Shown here piece by piece: positions 26,516-34,742 of a stretch of DNA of 64,000 bases. A program made the translations under genes and the position numbers. This stretch comes from Oricola sp. (GTDB lineage: Bacteria > Pseudomonadota > Alphaproteobacteria > Rhizobiales > Rhizobiaceae). The notes below the pieces were generated by a model. The model searched no databases, was not told where the DNA came from, and saw nothing but the letters and a program-made list of their open reading frames with translations. The stretch's first letter is position 1. Every line of letters starts with the position of its first letter. Where the stretch lies: contig NZ_JALEGV010000040.1 of the NCBI RefSeq assembly GCF_022763245.1, positions 124,001 through 188,000 on the forward strand, read 5' to 3'.

Positions 26516-28075
26516 ATGACGATGAAGACGACACAAGTGGCGATTGTCGGCGGCGGACCGGTCGGGCTGGGACTGGCCATCGACCTCGGGCAGCGCGGGA
26601 TCGACGTGGTCGTCCTCGAGAAATACAAGACCATCCACCGGATTCCGAAGGGCCAGAACCTCACGCAGCGAACCGGCGAGCATTTCCAGGCGTGGGGCAT
26701 ATACGAAGCCATGAAGCAGGCGGTCCGCATTCCGTCGCAGTTCGGCACCGGCGGCCTGACCGCCTATGGCACCCTGCTTGGCGAGTATCATTACGACTGG
26801 CTGATCCGCAGCGACGTGCGCAGTTTCTACGCCGCCGACAATCTGCGGCTTCCCCAGTACGATCTGGAGGGGACGCTGCGCGAGCGGGTCGCGATGCTGG
26901 ACAATGTCGAGACGCGCTATGGCGACACGGTCGAAGCGATCCGTGACGCGGGCGACGGCGTCGTGCTGCAGGTGGCCAACGGCACGGACGGCACCAGGGA
27001 ACTGCGGGCCGAATATGTCATCGGGTGCGACGGCGCGCGGTCCATGGTGCGCGAGAGCGCGAAGCTGCCGCAGTCGCTGAAATCGCATTTCCGCCGCATG
27101 GTGCTGGCGGTGTTCCGCTCCGACGAACTGAACACCCTGCTCGAGCGCTATCCCGGCAAGTCCTATTTCAACGTGCTCAGCCCGGAGAAGGAAGGCTACT
27201 GGCAGTTCTTCGGACGCGTGGAACTCGGCACATGGTTCTTTCACACGACCGTGCCGGAGGATTCCACCGTCGAGACGATCGACCTCGGGGCTCATCTGGC
27301 GAAGGCGATCGGCCAGGAGATCGCGTTCGAGACGGAATATCTCGGATTCTGGGACCTGCGGATCGCCATCGCCGACACCTATCGAAACGACCGGATCTTC
27401 ATCGCCGGCGACGCGGCGCACAGCCACCCGCCCTATGGCGGCTACGGCGTCAACAACGGCTTCGAGGACGTGCGCAACCTGGCCTGGAAGCTGGAAGCCA
27501 GGCTGAAGGGCTATGGAACGGAAGCCCTGCTCGACAGCTATTCGACGGAACGCCAGCCCGTCTTCACCTCCACCGCCGACGACTTCATCGTGCGCATGAT
27601 CGAAAGCGATCGGGATTTCGTGGCGCAGTTCACTCCGGACACGGACAGGGCGGCCTTCGAGGCGGAATGGGCAAGGCGCGCGGAACTGACCAAGCGCGAC
27701 GTGGACCACTATTGCCCGAACTATGCGGGCTCTCCCGTCGTCACCGGCGGGACGGGATCCTCAAGCGCGGTGGGCGCGCACCTTCACAGCGCGCGGCCCG
27801 GCTTTCTGCTGCCGCCCAAGGACGACGTGACGGAGCGGCTCGGTTCGGGCTTCAACCTGGTGACGGTGGGCGATCAGGCCGACGCCGTTGCTGCCTTCCG
27901 CTCCGAAGCCGATCGGCTGGGCATTCCGCTCAACGTGGTCGAGATGCCGGCGACGGACGGCACGACCGCGTGGGACGCCAGCCTGATCCTGCTGCGCCCC
28001 GACCGTTTCGTCGCCGCCTGCGGCGCGGACCTTGACGCTGCCGACGTCCTGGGAAGAGCGATCGGACGCGGCTGA
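26516..28075 (+). CDS. FAD-dependent aromatic-type monooxygenase (PheA/TfdB/PHBH family)
   Basis: 519-residue flavoprotein. The N-terminal FAD motif is VAIVGGGPVGLGLAIDLGQRG (shown in part), then the mid-protein GCDGARSMVRE and the second FAD motif FIAGDAAHSHPPYGGYGVN. A C-terminal thioredoxin-like domain (about 400-519), as in phenol hydroxylases, is present but degenerate. It uses NAD(P)H and O2 to hydroxylate an organic substrate, probably a ring compound. ATG codons at 26516 and 26522 are both possible. It stands alone between the haem and sulfur loci, convergent with the exporter gene, and nothing nearby identifies its substrate. Confidence 0.88.
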   Translation: MTMKTTQVAIVGGGPVGLGLAIDLGQRGIDVVVLEKYKTIHRIPKGQNLTQRTGEHFQAWGIYEAMKQAVRIPSQFGTGGLTAYGTLLGEYHYDWLIRSDVRSFYAADNLRLPQYDLEGTLRERVAMLDNVETRYGDTVEAIRDAGDGVVLQVANGTDGTRELRAEYVIGCDGARSMVRESAKLPQSLKSHFRRMVLAVFRSDELNTLLERYPGKSYFNVLSPEKEGYWQFFGRVELGTWFFHTTVPEDSTVETIDLGAHLAKAIGQEIAFETEYLGFWDLRIAIADTYRNDRIFIAGDAAHSHPPYGGYGVNNGFEDVRNLAWKLEARLKGYGTEALLDSYSTERQPVFTSTADDFIVRMIESDRDFVAQFTPDTDRAAFEAEWARRAELTKRDVDHYCPNYAGSPVVTGGTGSSSAVGAHLHSARPGFLLPPKDDVTERLGSGFNLVTVGDQADAVAAFRSEADRLGIPLNVVEMPATDGTTAWDASLILLRPDRFVAACGADLDAADVLGRAIGRG

Positions 28076-28089
28076 CGTGCCGGGCCGGA

Positions 28090-28812
28090 TCACATGGTCC
28101 AGCCCTTGTAGATCAGCCGGACCGCGATCAGCGACACCAGGATGCGGAACAGCTTGCGGAACAGTTCCTCGGACACGTGGTGCGTGACGTGCCGGCCGGT
28201 CCAGGTGCCAGCAAAGCCCGCCACCGAGGCCATCACGATGTGCGGCACGTAGTCGAAATAGCTGAAGCCGTGGCTGACATAGCCGGTCACCTTCATCGCA
28301 TCGAGCATGATCAGGCAGGCAGCGAGCGTTCCGGTGATCTGCAGTTTCAGCAGTCCGGTGCGCAGGATGAAGGGCTGCAGGACGCCACCGACGCCGAACA
28401 GCGCGCCGAGAAAACTGTGCGCGATGCCGATGAAGAAGAACGGATGCCTGATCGGCAGCGGGCGCTTCCATTTCGGCATCCAGATCAGGACGAGCAGCAC
28501 GCAGCCGAGCAGGACCGAGATCGTCGCCTCGGGCAGTTCGGCGAAGGCGCGCGTTCCGAAATAGACGCCGAACAGGCAACCGAAGACAAACAGGCCGACG
28601 ATGCGCCACTGAATGTGCTGCCAGAAATAGCCGATCCGCGCCACGAGCGAGACCGCCGCGAAGGCCGATTGCAGCGGCACGGCGGCCGAGATGGGCAGCA
28701 CCCAGACACTGACCAGCAGCATGATGTAGACGCCGCCGGTCGCGAACGCCGCATTGACAAAAGACGCCGCGAAACTGCCCAGTGTGATGGCCAGAAGGGT
28801 ATGGTCGATCAT
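28090..28812 (-). CDS. TauE/SafE-family (TSUP) membrane exporter, probable sulfite exporter
   Basis: 240-residue membrane protein with about eight hydrophobic segments. It shows the TSUP pattern of two repeats, each with a glycine-rich start (FAASFVNAAFATGGVYIM and FLGALFGVGGVLQPF). TSUP members export sulfite, sulfoacetate and related anions. Its place beside the sHdr locus, divergent from the ArsR-type regulator, fits removal of the sulfite made by that pathway; this is inference from context. The start at 28812 has GGGAG 10 bases upstream; an earlier start at 28902 has no such site. Confidence 0.85.
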   Translation of the reverse strand: MIDHTLLAITLGSFAASFVNAAFATGGVYIMLLVSVWVLPISAAVPLQSAFAAVSLVARIGYFWQHIQWRIVGLFVFGCLFGVYFGTRAFAELPEATISVLLGCVLLVLIWMPKWKRPLPIRHPFFFIGIAHSFLGALFGVGGVLQPFILRTGLLKLQITGTLAACLIMLDAMKVTGYVSHGFSYFDYVPHIVMASVAGFAGTWTGRHVTHHVSEELFRKLFRILVSLIAVRLIYKGWTM

Positions 28813-28991
28813 GAAGGAAGTGCTCCCGGATGGGGGCTCCTTAGCGGGATTGACCGGGTGGAGCAATCGAAGACACCCGCTGCCCCTGGGGCACCCGATC
28901 AATCCGTCGGCATGGCGGCGCTTCGAGGCGCGCGCCTTGCGTTCCGCCGGCCGCGTGCTAGATAATATGGAAGATTCACGGCAGCAGAAAC

Positions 28992-29333
28992 ATGAGTTCA
29001 GCGGACACTATCGCCATGCAAGCGGACGCGCAGGAACAGGCCGTCTCCGGCCAGATGCTGGAGAATGCGGCGCTGACGACGCAATATCTGAAGTCGCTCG
29101 CGCATCCGGCGCGGCTCGTGATCCTCTGCCGTCTTGCCGAGGGCCCGATCAGCGTCGGCGAACTGGAGAGCATGCTCGAATTGCCCCAGGCCGCCGTGTC
29201 CAAGCAACTTGCGCGCCTGCGCGAAGACGGGCTGGTCGATTGCCGGCGCGAGGGACGGTCGATCGTCTACATGCTCGCGGACGACAGAACGCGCAGAATC
29301 ATCCGCGCGCTCTATGACGAATTCTGCAGCTGA
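28992..29333 (+). CDS. shdrR: ArsR/SmtB-type repressor, sHdrR-like
   Basis: 113 residues forming one winged helix-turn-helix (recognition region LELPQAAVSKQLARLREDG, about 62-80). Cysteines are at 46 (LVILC), 84 and 112 (EFCS). In the related sulfur-responsive repressors (SqrR, BigR, SoxR and sHdrR of Hyphomicrobium), two cysteines, one near position 50 and one near the C-terminus, form a sulfur bridge with reactive sulfur and release the DNA. C46 and C112 match that layout. It is divergent from the exporter gene and convergent with tusA (12 bases between stops). It likely represses the sHdr genes. Confidence 0.87.
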   Translation: MSSADTIAMQADAQEQAVSGQMLENAALTTQYLKSLAHPARLVILCRLAEGPISVGELESMLELPQAAVSKQLARLREDGLVDCRREGRSIVYMLADDRTRRIIRALYDEFCS

Positions 29334-29345
29334 GACCGGCAGGCC

Positions 29346-29573
29346 CTAGTTCAGGTTCTTGATCAGGAAGACGTAGGTTCCGCCCTCCTGGCGCGATTCG
29401 AGCAGTTCATTGCCCGTCGAACGGCAGAAGGCCTCGAAATCCTTCACCGAACCCGGATCGGTCGCCTGCACTTCCAGCGTCCCGCCGGTCGGCACTTCCT
29501 TGAGCGCCTTCTTCGCGCGCAGAATGGGCAACGGGCAGTTCAGCCCTTTTGCGTCGAGAACCTGGTCGGCCAT
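29346..29573 (-). CDS. tusA: sulfur carrier protein TusA
   Basis: 75-residue cytoplasmic persulfide carrier. The conserved C13 in LNCPLPIL (CPxP motif) carries the sulfane sulfur. A second cysteine (FCRSTG) lies in the middle of the protein. AGGAGG lies 5 bases before the ATG. It is the last gene of the leftward sHdr locus, separated by 110 bases from the DsrE2-like gene; that gap holds a perfect dyad GGGCGATCGCCC (29588-29599). In sHdr organisms TusA passes sulfur between DsrE proteins and the sHdr complex. Confidence 0.95.
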   Translation of the reverse strand: MADQVLDAKGLNCPLPILRAKKALKEVPTGGTLEVQATDPGSVKDFEAFCRSTGNELLESRQEGGTYVFLIKNLN

Positions 29574-29683
29574 TTTTCCTCCTTTGCGGGCGATCGCCCT
29601 TTAGCCTGTTGATTTGGTCTTTTCGATTGTCCGGGTCAAGCCGATGGCATCGGCGGAACGGACTTTCCCGCCCCGCCAATCAT

Positions 29684-30178
29684 TCAGATGTAGAGGTTGA
29701 TGTCGGTCTTCGACGCGACTTCGATATAGGTCGCCGCGCCGCCGAGCGACGGGCCGTCGATCATGTCCTCGCGCTTGTATTCGAACAGGTCCATGGTCAT
29801 CTGGCAGGCGATCATGTTGACGTCCGCTTCCACGGCAAGTTCGCGCAGATCCTCGATGGAGGCGACACCCTTCTTCTTGATCAGGTTCTTCATCATGCCG
29901 GTCGCCATGCCGTCGACGCCGGGCAGCGCCGAGACGATGTTCGGCATCGCCATGTGCATGCCCATCATCGGCATTTCCATGGCCGGATTGCCCAGCGTCG
30001 AGATCTTCAGGTTCAGATCCTTCTTCAGAAGGCCGAGGCCGTAGAAGGTGAAGAACATCGTCACTTCCAGCCCCATCGCGGCGGCGGTCGTCGCCAGGAT
30101 GAAGGGCGGATAGGCCCAGTCGAGCGTGCCCTTGGTCACGATCATCGACATCGACTTGGCGTTGGTTTCACTGCTCAT
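29684..30178 (-). CDS. DsrE2-like sulfurtransferase
   Basis: 164 residues of the DsrE/DsrF-like superfamily. The stretch GLEVTMFFTFYGLGLLKK (about 37-53) and ACQMTMDLFEYKREDMIDG with C125 are typical of the DsrE2 subgroup; C125 is the expected persulfide site. Met-rich residues 65-80 (MEMPMMGMHMAMP) are a subgroup feature. The ATG at 30178 is preceded by GGGGAG. Such proteins occur with tusA in sulfur-oxidising bacteria and are thought to exchange sulfur with TusA. It lies 34 bases after lbpA, so it is likely cotranscribed. Confidence 0.88.
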   Translation of the reverse strand: MSSETNAKSMSMIVTKGTLDWAYPPFILATTAAAMGLEVTMFFTFYGLGLLKKDLNLKISTLGNPAMEMPMMGMHMAMPNIVSALPGVDGMATGMMKNLIKKKGVASIEDLRELAVEADVNMIACQMTMDLFEYKREDMIDGPSLGGAATYIEVASKTDINLYI

Positions 30179-30212
30179 TTTCGTTTCTCCCCGGCAGGAC
30201 GGCCGGCCATGT

Positions 30213-30656
30213 TCAAGCCGCTGCGCAGCCCTCGAATTCATCGGCGGCCATCTTGGCCTCGTAGGGTCCGGCCACGTCCGAGCCAGGGGTCAGCGATGCG
30301 GCGGCGCCCGGGTCGGTCGGCCTGACCTTCACCATCCAGCCCGCCCCGTAAGTGTCGGAATTTGCGAGCGACGGATTGCCGGCCAGTTCCTCGTTGGCCT
30401 CGATGATCTCGGCCTCGAAACCGATCTTGGCGGGGCCGACCCATTTGCCGGATTCCACCGTCGCGACGGACTTGCCTTCCTTGATCGTCTTGCCCGCCTT
30501 CTTGGCGGTGAAGGCGACGAGCTGGCCGGCCATGCCGATCGCGATCATCGTCATGCCGACGGTCAGGGTTCCGTCGCCATTGTCGCGATACCAGAGATTG
30601 TTGCCGACGTCGTAGAGCAGATCGTCGGGAAGTTCACAGCCACGAACAACGGGCAT
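30213..30656 (-). CDS. lbpA: lipoate-binding protein LbpA (GcvH-like) of the sHdr pathway
   Basis: 147 residues with a GcvH-like lipoyl domain. The lipoyl lysine is K71 in VESGKWVGPAKIG; the SGKWVG context separates LbpA from glycine-cleavage GcvH. The C-terminal extension ends in GCAAA. In sHdr organisms LbpA carries lipoate that holds the sulfur intermediate during oxidation to sulfite and does not take part in glycine cleavage. AAAGGAGG lies 6 bases before the ATG, an unusually strong site that suggests high expression. It sits after the 157-residue protein and before the DsrE2-like gene. Confidence 0.95.
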   Translation of the reverse strand: MPVVRGCELPDDLLYDVGNNLWYRDNGDGTLTVGMTMIAIGMAGQLVAFTAKKAGKTIKEGKSVATVESGKWVGPAKIGFEAEIIEANEELAGNPSLANSDTYGAGWMVKVRPTDPGAAASLTPGSDVAGPYEAKMAADEFEGCAAA

Positions 30657-30675
30657 GTCGTGCCTCCTTTTGCGG

Positions 30676-31149
30676 TTACGCCGATTCGGCGATTGGATTG
30701 AGCGTTTCGGGCTGACGGACCGGTCGCGACGAACAGCAGAATTCGCCCAGGCCGGCTTCCTGCAGCTTGCCGCCGATGAACAGCGCGAGATGCGCCACGA
30801 CCATCGCGCCAAGACGAAGAGTGCGCGCGACATCCGGCGATGCCGGATCGTGCAGGATCAGGTTTCGGTGATAGACGACTTCGCGGCAGGTTTCGCGGCA
30901 GGCGTTGAAGCTCGGATCGCCCTTCGCGCCCTGGCGATGCAGCGCGAGGAGCCGGAACCCCTCGACCTCGCCGTCCGCCGGTGCCCTGCCCTTCGACGCC
31001 AGCCAGGCGAGCAGCACCGCCTCGCCCAGTTCGAGAAGCTCATCGGCGAGCGCCGTCGCATCGCGCGACAGCGCGTCATCGGTCATCGCGACAATCGCGT
31101 CGGCCCGCTGCTGCACATCGTCGATCGAGAGAAGCGCTGCGCCGCTCAT
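30676..31149 (-). CDS. conserved hypothetical between shdrB2 and lbpA, cysteine-containing
   Basis: 157 residues, predicted mostly helical, without signal peptide or membrane segment. It has a C84-x3-C88 pair (CRETCREVVYHRN) and a C138-C139 pair near the C-terminus (GEFCCSS), which suggests thiol chemistry or metal binding. The ATG at 31149 overlaps the shdrB2 stop (ATGA) and has AAAGGGG upstream. I do not recognise a named family. Tight coupling to shdrB2 on one side and a 19-base gap to lbpA on the other argue that it works with sHdr-LbpA, possibly in assembly or sulfur handling. Confidence 0.75.
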   Translation of the reverse strand: MSGAALLSIDDVQQRADAIVAMTDDALSRDATALADELLELGEAVLLAWLASKGRAPADGEVEGFRLLALHRQGAKGDPSFNACRETCREVVYHRNLILHDPASPDVARTLRLGAMVVAHLALFIGGKLQEAGLGEFCCSSRPVRQPETLNPIAESA

Positions 31150-32069
31150 GCCAGCCCCTTTTCCCTGATCAGCGGCATGGCGTCGGAGAAGTTTTCCTGC
31201 ACGCCGACGGCCTTGGGCTTCAAGCCGAGCGCCATGCCGAGAAGCTGGGTGAAATAGAGGATCTTCACGCTCGTCTTGCGGCCGAGCACCTTCTCGGCGC
31301 GGACCTGGTGCATCTCCAGCCCGGTGTGACAGGTCGGGCATTCGGTCGCGATCACGTCGGCGCCGCAGGCCTCGGCCGTGGTGAGAAGATTGAGCACCAG
31401 CTTGGTCGAGGTGTCGCTGTCCGACAGCGCATGCGCGCCGCCGCAGCAGGCGGTCTTGAGCGGGTAATCGACATTCTCCGCGCCGGCGGCCGCCAGGATC
31501 TCGTCCATGAAATGCGGCTTCGATGTGGATTCGGTGCCCGGCCCCTTGTCCTTTTCGGGGAAGATGTGGCGCGGCCTCGTGTACATGCAGCCATAGTAGT
31601 TGGCGACCTTCAGGCCCTTCAGCGAGTTCTTCACGCGCTGGCGGATGCCTTCCTCACCGATGGAATGCTTGATCCAGTCGAGCGCGTGGATCGTCTCCAC
31701 CTTGCCGCTTTCATAGGTCGCGTGGCCGGCCTTGCTGCTCAGCCGCTCGTTGACCTCGCGCGACGGCTCGTCATTGGCGAGATCGTATTCGGCCTTCTTC
31801 AGATTGTGGTAGCAGCCATTGCAGGGCGCCATCACGGTGTCGAAGCCCATGTCGTCGGCGATCGAGAGGTTGCGCGCCGACAGATAGGTCTGCAGCTTCG
31901 GGTCGATGTTCTTGACCTCCATCGCGCCGCAGCAGTTCCAGTTCTTCAGCTCGACCAGATCGAGACCGAGCTTCTTGCCGACCGCCTTGGTGGAGCGGTT
32001 GTAGGCATGGCCCGTGCCTTCCAGCGCGCAACCGGGGTAATAGGCGACCTTCTGATACTTGCCGGTCAT
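31146..32069 (-). CDS. shdrB2: sHdr subunit HdrB2 (two CCG domains)
   Basis: 307 residues with two complete CCG cysteine motifs: C14, C46-C47, C83 and C86 in the first half; C161, C208-C209, C244 and C247 in the second. In heterodisulfide reductases these motifs bind the non-cubane [4Fe-4S] clusters of the catalytic site. In the sHdr complex HdrB2 is a likely site for the sulfur-to-lipoate chemistry. The start at 32069 overlaps the HdrC2 stop (ATGA) and has GGGAG upstream. It belongs to the C1-B1-A-hyp-C2-B2 series. Confidence 0.95.
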   Translation of the reverse strand: MTGKYQKVAYYPGCALEGTGHAYNRSTKAVGKKLGLDLVELKNWNCCGAMEVKNIDPKLQTYLSARNLSIADDMGFDTVMAPCNGCYHNLKKAEYDLANDEPSREVNERLSSKAGHATYESGKVETIHALDWIKHSIGEEGIRQRVKNSLKGLKVANYYGCMYTRPRHIFPEKDKGPGTESTSKPHFMDEILAAAGAENVDYPLKTACCGGAHALSDSDTSTKLVLNLLTTAEACGADVIATECPTCHTGLEMHQVRAEKVLGRKTSVKILYFTQLLGMALGLKPKAVGVQENFSDAMPLIREKGLA

Positions 32070-32815
32070 TGTTCCGCTCCCTTCGCGTCGAGACCGAGCG
32101 CCTTGCGGTTGGATTGTTCGACTTCCTCGACATAGGCGTTGATCGCGTCGCGCGCCCTGCCCCAACCGCTCGTCTTCGGGCGAAACACCGTCGCCAGCCC
32201 GAGTCGGACCATGTAGAGGACCGGGAACTTCCGCATGAGCCCCTTTACCAGGGCCACCAGCCAGGGCTGCGTCAGCGGCTGGTTGGTGCCCTTGAAGAAC
32301 TGGCGCAGGACCAGGCCGTCCTCGATCTTGCCGGTCTCGAAGACCTGATGGGAAAAGGCCTCGTCGAAGATCATCGAGGGCTTCTTCTCGGTGTGACCCT
32401 TCAGTTCGAGCCAATGGGCGGTCGCCTTCATCACCCCTTCCGGGTTGACGTCGCGCGGGCAGGCATAGGTGCATTTGTTGCAGGACACGCACTGCCAGAT
32501 GATGTCCTTGTCGCGCAGCAGTTCCGATTCCATCCCCATGCGGATCAGGTAGATCCAGTAGCGCGGATTGAAATCCGGATTGATGGCGTTGACCGTGCAG
32601 GCATTGGTGCAGGAGCCGCATTGCCAGCAACGGTGGATGTTCTCGCCGCCGCCGAGCGCTGCGATTTCTTCCTGCATCTCCTCATTGTAGTCGCTGACGG
32701 CCCGGGTCTCGATGAAGGTCGACCAGTGGCCCGACACGTCGACGCCGTCGATGACAAGTTCCTCGTGCTCGACGAGGTTCTCCGGCCGGATCAGGGACTT
32801 CTCGTGAATCGGCAT
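32066..32815 (-). CDS. shdrC2: sHdr subunit HdrC2 (two [4Fe-4S] ferredoxin motifs)
   Basis: 249-residue electron-transfer subunit. Cluster 1 ligands are C63, C66, C69 and C73 (CWQCGSCTNAC); cluster 2 ligands are C109, C112, C115 and C119 (CVSCNKCTYAC). It has no membrane segment, so the complex is cytoplasmic. It would carry electrons between HdrB2 and HdrA. Its ATG overlaps the stop of the 291-residue hypothetical by one base (TGATG). Confidence 0.95.
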   Translation of the reverse strand: MPIHEKSLIRPENLVEHEELVIDGVDVSGHWSTFIETRAVSDYNEEMQEEIAALGGGENIHRCWQCGSCTNACTVNAINPDFNPRYWIYLIRMGMESELLRDKDIIWQCVSCNKCTYACPRDVNPEGVMKATAHWLELKGHTEKKPSMIFDEAFSHQVFETGKIEDGLVLRQFFKGTNQPLTQPWLVALVKGLMRKFPVLYMVRLGLATVFRPKTSGWGRARDAINAYVEEVEQSNRKALGLDAKGAEQ

Positions 32816-33690
32816 CAGGATGCCTCCGTATGTGGAATCCGCGGCTGTTCGCCCAGCACATGTGCGGTGCCGTCGATCAGCTTCAGGCGCGTGCGGCCGG
32901 TTTCGGTGTCCACGGCGTCGAGGCCGAGCATGCGGCGCGTATGCGCCATCGGATCGCCGGTGCTGGAGAAATCGGAACGCAGATACTGACCGCCGCGATC
33001 GTTGATGTAGGCGGCATAGACATGGGCGAGCAGCAGGTCTGCATAGAACGACAGGTCGCGGAAGACGCCGTTCTCCTTCAGGAAACCGTCGAGTTCATCG
33101 CCGAGCTTGGCGAAGGTCCGGTAGTCGTCCTCAACCTCGATACGCGCGAGATCGACATCGTCGGCGAACCAGATTTCGCGCAGCGCGCCCGTGCCGACAC
33201 GGCGGTCCCAGACCCAGCGCGTCATCAGCGGATAACGATCGGGCGCGACGAAGTGCAGGATCTCAGCCCCCAGATCGCGCACCCAGCGATGCTCGCGATC
33301 GGCCGGGAAAGCCATCACGAAATCGCGCAGCCGCCGGTCGGCCGTATCGACATCCGACCACCCGTCCAGCAGGTCGACGATCCGCTTGTGCAGGCGCTCG
33401 AACCCGTTCGCGCCAAGCCACGGCCCGACGCGACGGCGCACCGGCGTGATGAAGGCGGCGAGATCGAGGAACTCCTGCTCGGTCATCTCGGCGACACGGC
33501 CCTTGCCGAGCACTTCCTCGAACAGCGACGCCTTGAGCGCCAGCGCGCCGACATAGCGCTCCACGCCGCCGGTCGCTTCCGCCGACTCGATCAGGTGCTC
33601 CAGCGCCCGGCGCAGCCGCGGACCGGAGAGGTCCAAGACCGGGCCTTTCGGTTCGGGCGCCGCGGCCGGCTTGCGCGCCAGGCCGAACAT
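32815..33690 (-). CDS. conserved hypothetical embedded between shdrA and shdrC2
   Basis: 291 residues, acidic/basic mixed, without cysteines in a cluster pattern and without a signal or membrane segment. I do not recognise a named domain. It contains HRWVRDLGAEILHFVAPDRYP and DFSSTGDPMAHTRRMLG. It is locked into the operon by one-base overlaps on both sides (TAATG with shdrA, TGATG with shdrC2). Type I sHdr clusters elsewhere carry a 'hyp' gene at exactly this place, so it is a recurrent partner rather than a chance insertion. Its function is unknown; a role in complex assembly or stability is plausible. Confidence 0.85.
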   Translation of the reverse strand: MFGLARKPAAAPEPKGPVLDLSGPRLRRALEHLIESAEATGGVERYVGALALKASLFEEVLGKGRVAEMTEQEFLDLAAFITPVRRRVGPWLGANGFERLHKRIVDLLDGWSDVDTADRRLRDFVMAFPADREHRWVRDLGAEILHFVAPDRYPLMTRWVWDRRVGTGALREIWFADDVDLARIEVEDDYRTFAKLGDELDGFLKENGVFRDLSFYADLLLAHVYAAYINDRGGQYLRSDFSSTGDPMAHTRRMLGLDAVDTETGRTRLKLIDGTAHVLGEQPRIPHTEAS

Positions 33691-34742
33691 TATTCGGCGG
33701 CCTCCATGACCCGGTTGCGCGGCATGTTCAACGCCGCCATGGCCGCGGCTTGTCCCTGGGCGATGGAGTCGTCGATCGTTTCCGGCCCGGACGCCGATCC
33801 GGCGACGAACACACCCGGCCGGTTGGTCTCGGCCAGATGCGCGTAGGTCGAGGCCTTGTCGATGTAGCCGTATTTGTTCAGCTTGACGTCGAAGACCGCC
33901 GACAGGGTCATGTTGTCGACATTCGGGTCCATGCCGATCGCATGCACGACCATGTCGAAGGGGATCGAGATCGGCCGCTTGACCAGCGTGTCCTCGCCCT
34001 TCACCAGCAGGCGCTTGCCGTCGGACGTCACCTCGGCGATGCGGGCCTTGATGTACTTGACCTTGTACTCTTCCTGGCTGCCCCAATAATATTCGCCCTC
34101 GTAGAGGCCGAAGGTGCGGATATCCATGTAGTAGATGTAGACGTTGCAGTTCGGCAGCGCCTCGCGGATTTCCATGGCGATGTTGGCCGAGACCGTGCAG
34201 CAAATCTTGGAGCACCATTCGCGGCCGATCTGGCGGTCGCGCGAGCCGACGCAGAGGAGAATCGCGACGCGGTCCGGCGCACGCCCGTCCGACGGGCATT
34301 TCACCCCTGCGCCCGAGGACAGCATCTGTTCCACCTGGGTCGTGGTGACGACGTCGGGATAGGTGCCGAACCCCCATTCCGGCTTGTTGACGCTGTCGAA
34401 ATGGGTGAACCCGGTCGCGAGGATCGCAGCGTCCGCCTCGACGGTCGTTCCGTCCTTCAAGGTCGCGACGAAGTCGCCCGGATTGCCGGCGAACGTATCG
34501 ACGGAGGCGCCCAGGCGGATGTCCACGTTTTCACGGTTCTCGACGCGCGTCACCATTCCGCCGATCGCGTCCTTGGCCCATTCATGGCTCGGCACCAGCC
34601 GGGCATAGCCAGACAGGATCGGCGCGCCGCCGAGACGATCCTCCTTTTCGACCAGGACCACCTTCTGACCGGCGGACGCCACCGCATGCGCGGCCGACAG
34701 GCCGGCGGGGCCACCGCCGACGATGAGAACGGGCTTGCTCAT
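33690..34742 (-). CDS. shdrA: sHdr subunit HdrA (FAD-binding)
   Basis: 350-residue flavoprotein. The N-terminal dinucleotide motif is VLIVGGGPAGLSAA (about 5-18), and the second FAD motif near the C-terminus is GVFVAGSASGPETIDDSIAQG (shown in part). Cysteines C164, C177, C181 and C182 (CVGSRD...CSKICC) can hold an Fe-S cluster. It is much shorter than methanogen HdrA (about 650 residues), as is normal for the sulfur-oxidising sHdr type. It would pass electrons from sulfur oxidation to NAD+ or another carrier. Its ATG overlaps the HdrB1 stop by 4 bases. Confidence 0.95.
   Translation of the reverse strand: MSKPVLIVGGGPAGLSAAHAVASAGQKVVLVEKEDRLGGAPILSGYARLVPSHEWAKDAIGGMVTRVENRENVDIRLGASVDTFAGNPGDFVATLKDGTTVEADAAILATGFTHFDSVNKPEWGFGTYPDVVTTTQVEQMLSSGAGVKCPSDGRAPDRVAILLCVGSRDRQIGREWCSKICCTVSANIAMEIREALPNCNVYIYYMDIRTFGLYEGEYYWGSQEEYKVKYIKARIAEVTSDGKRLLVKGEDTLVKRPISIPFDMVVHAIGMDPNVDNMTLSAVFDVKLNKYGYIDKASTYAHLAETNRPGVFVAGSASGPETIDDSIAQGQAAAMAALNMPRNRVMEAAE

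Noticed and set aside
29588-29599. Perfect dyad GGGCGATCGCCC upstream of tusA, considered as terminator
   Set aside because: Short stem with a 4-base loop and no T-run on the leftward transcript; it is followed by the tusA ribosome-binding site. It could be an operator or chance in GC-rich DNA, so it is not listed as a terminator.
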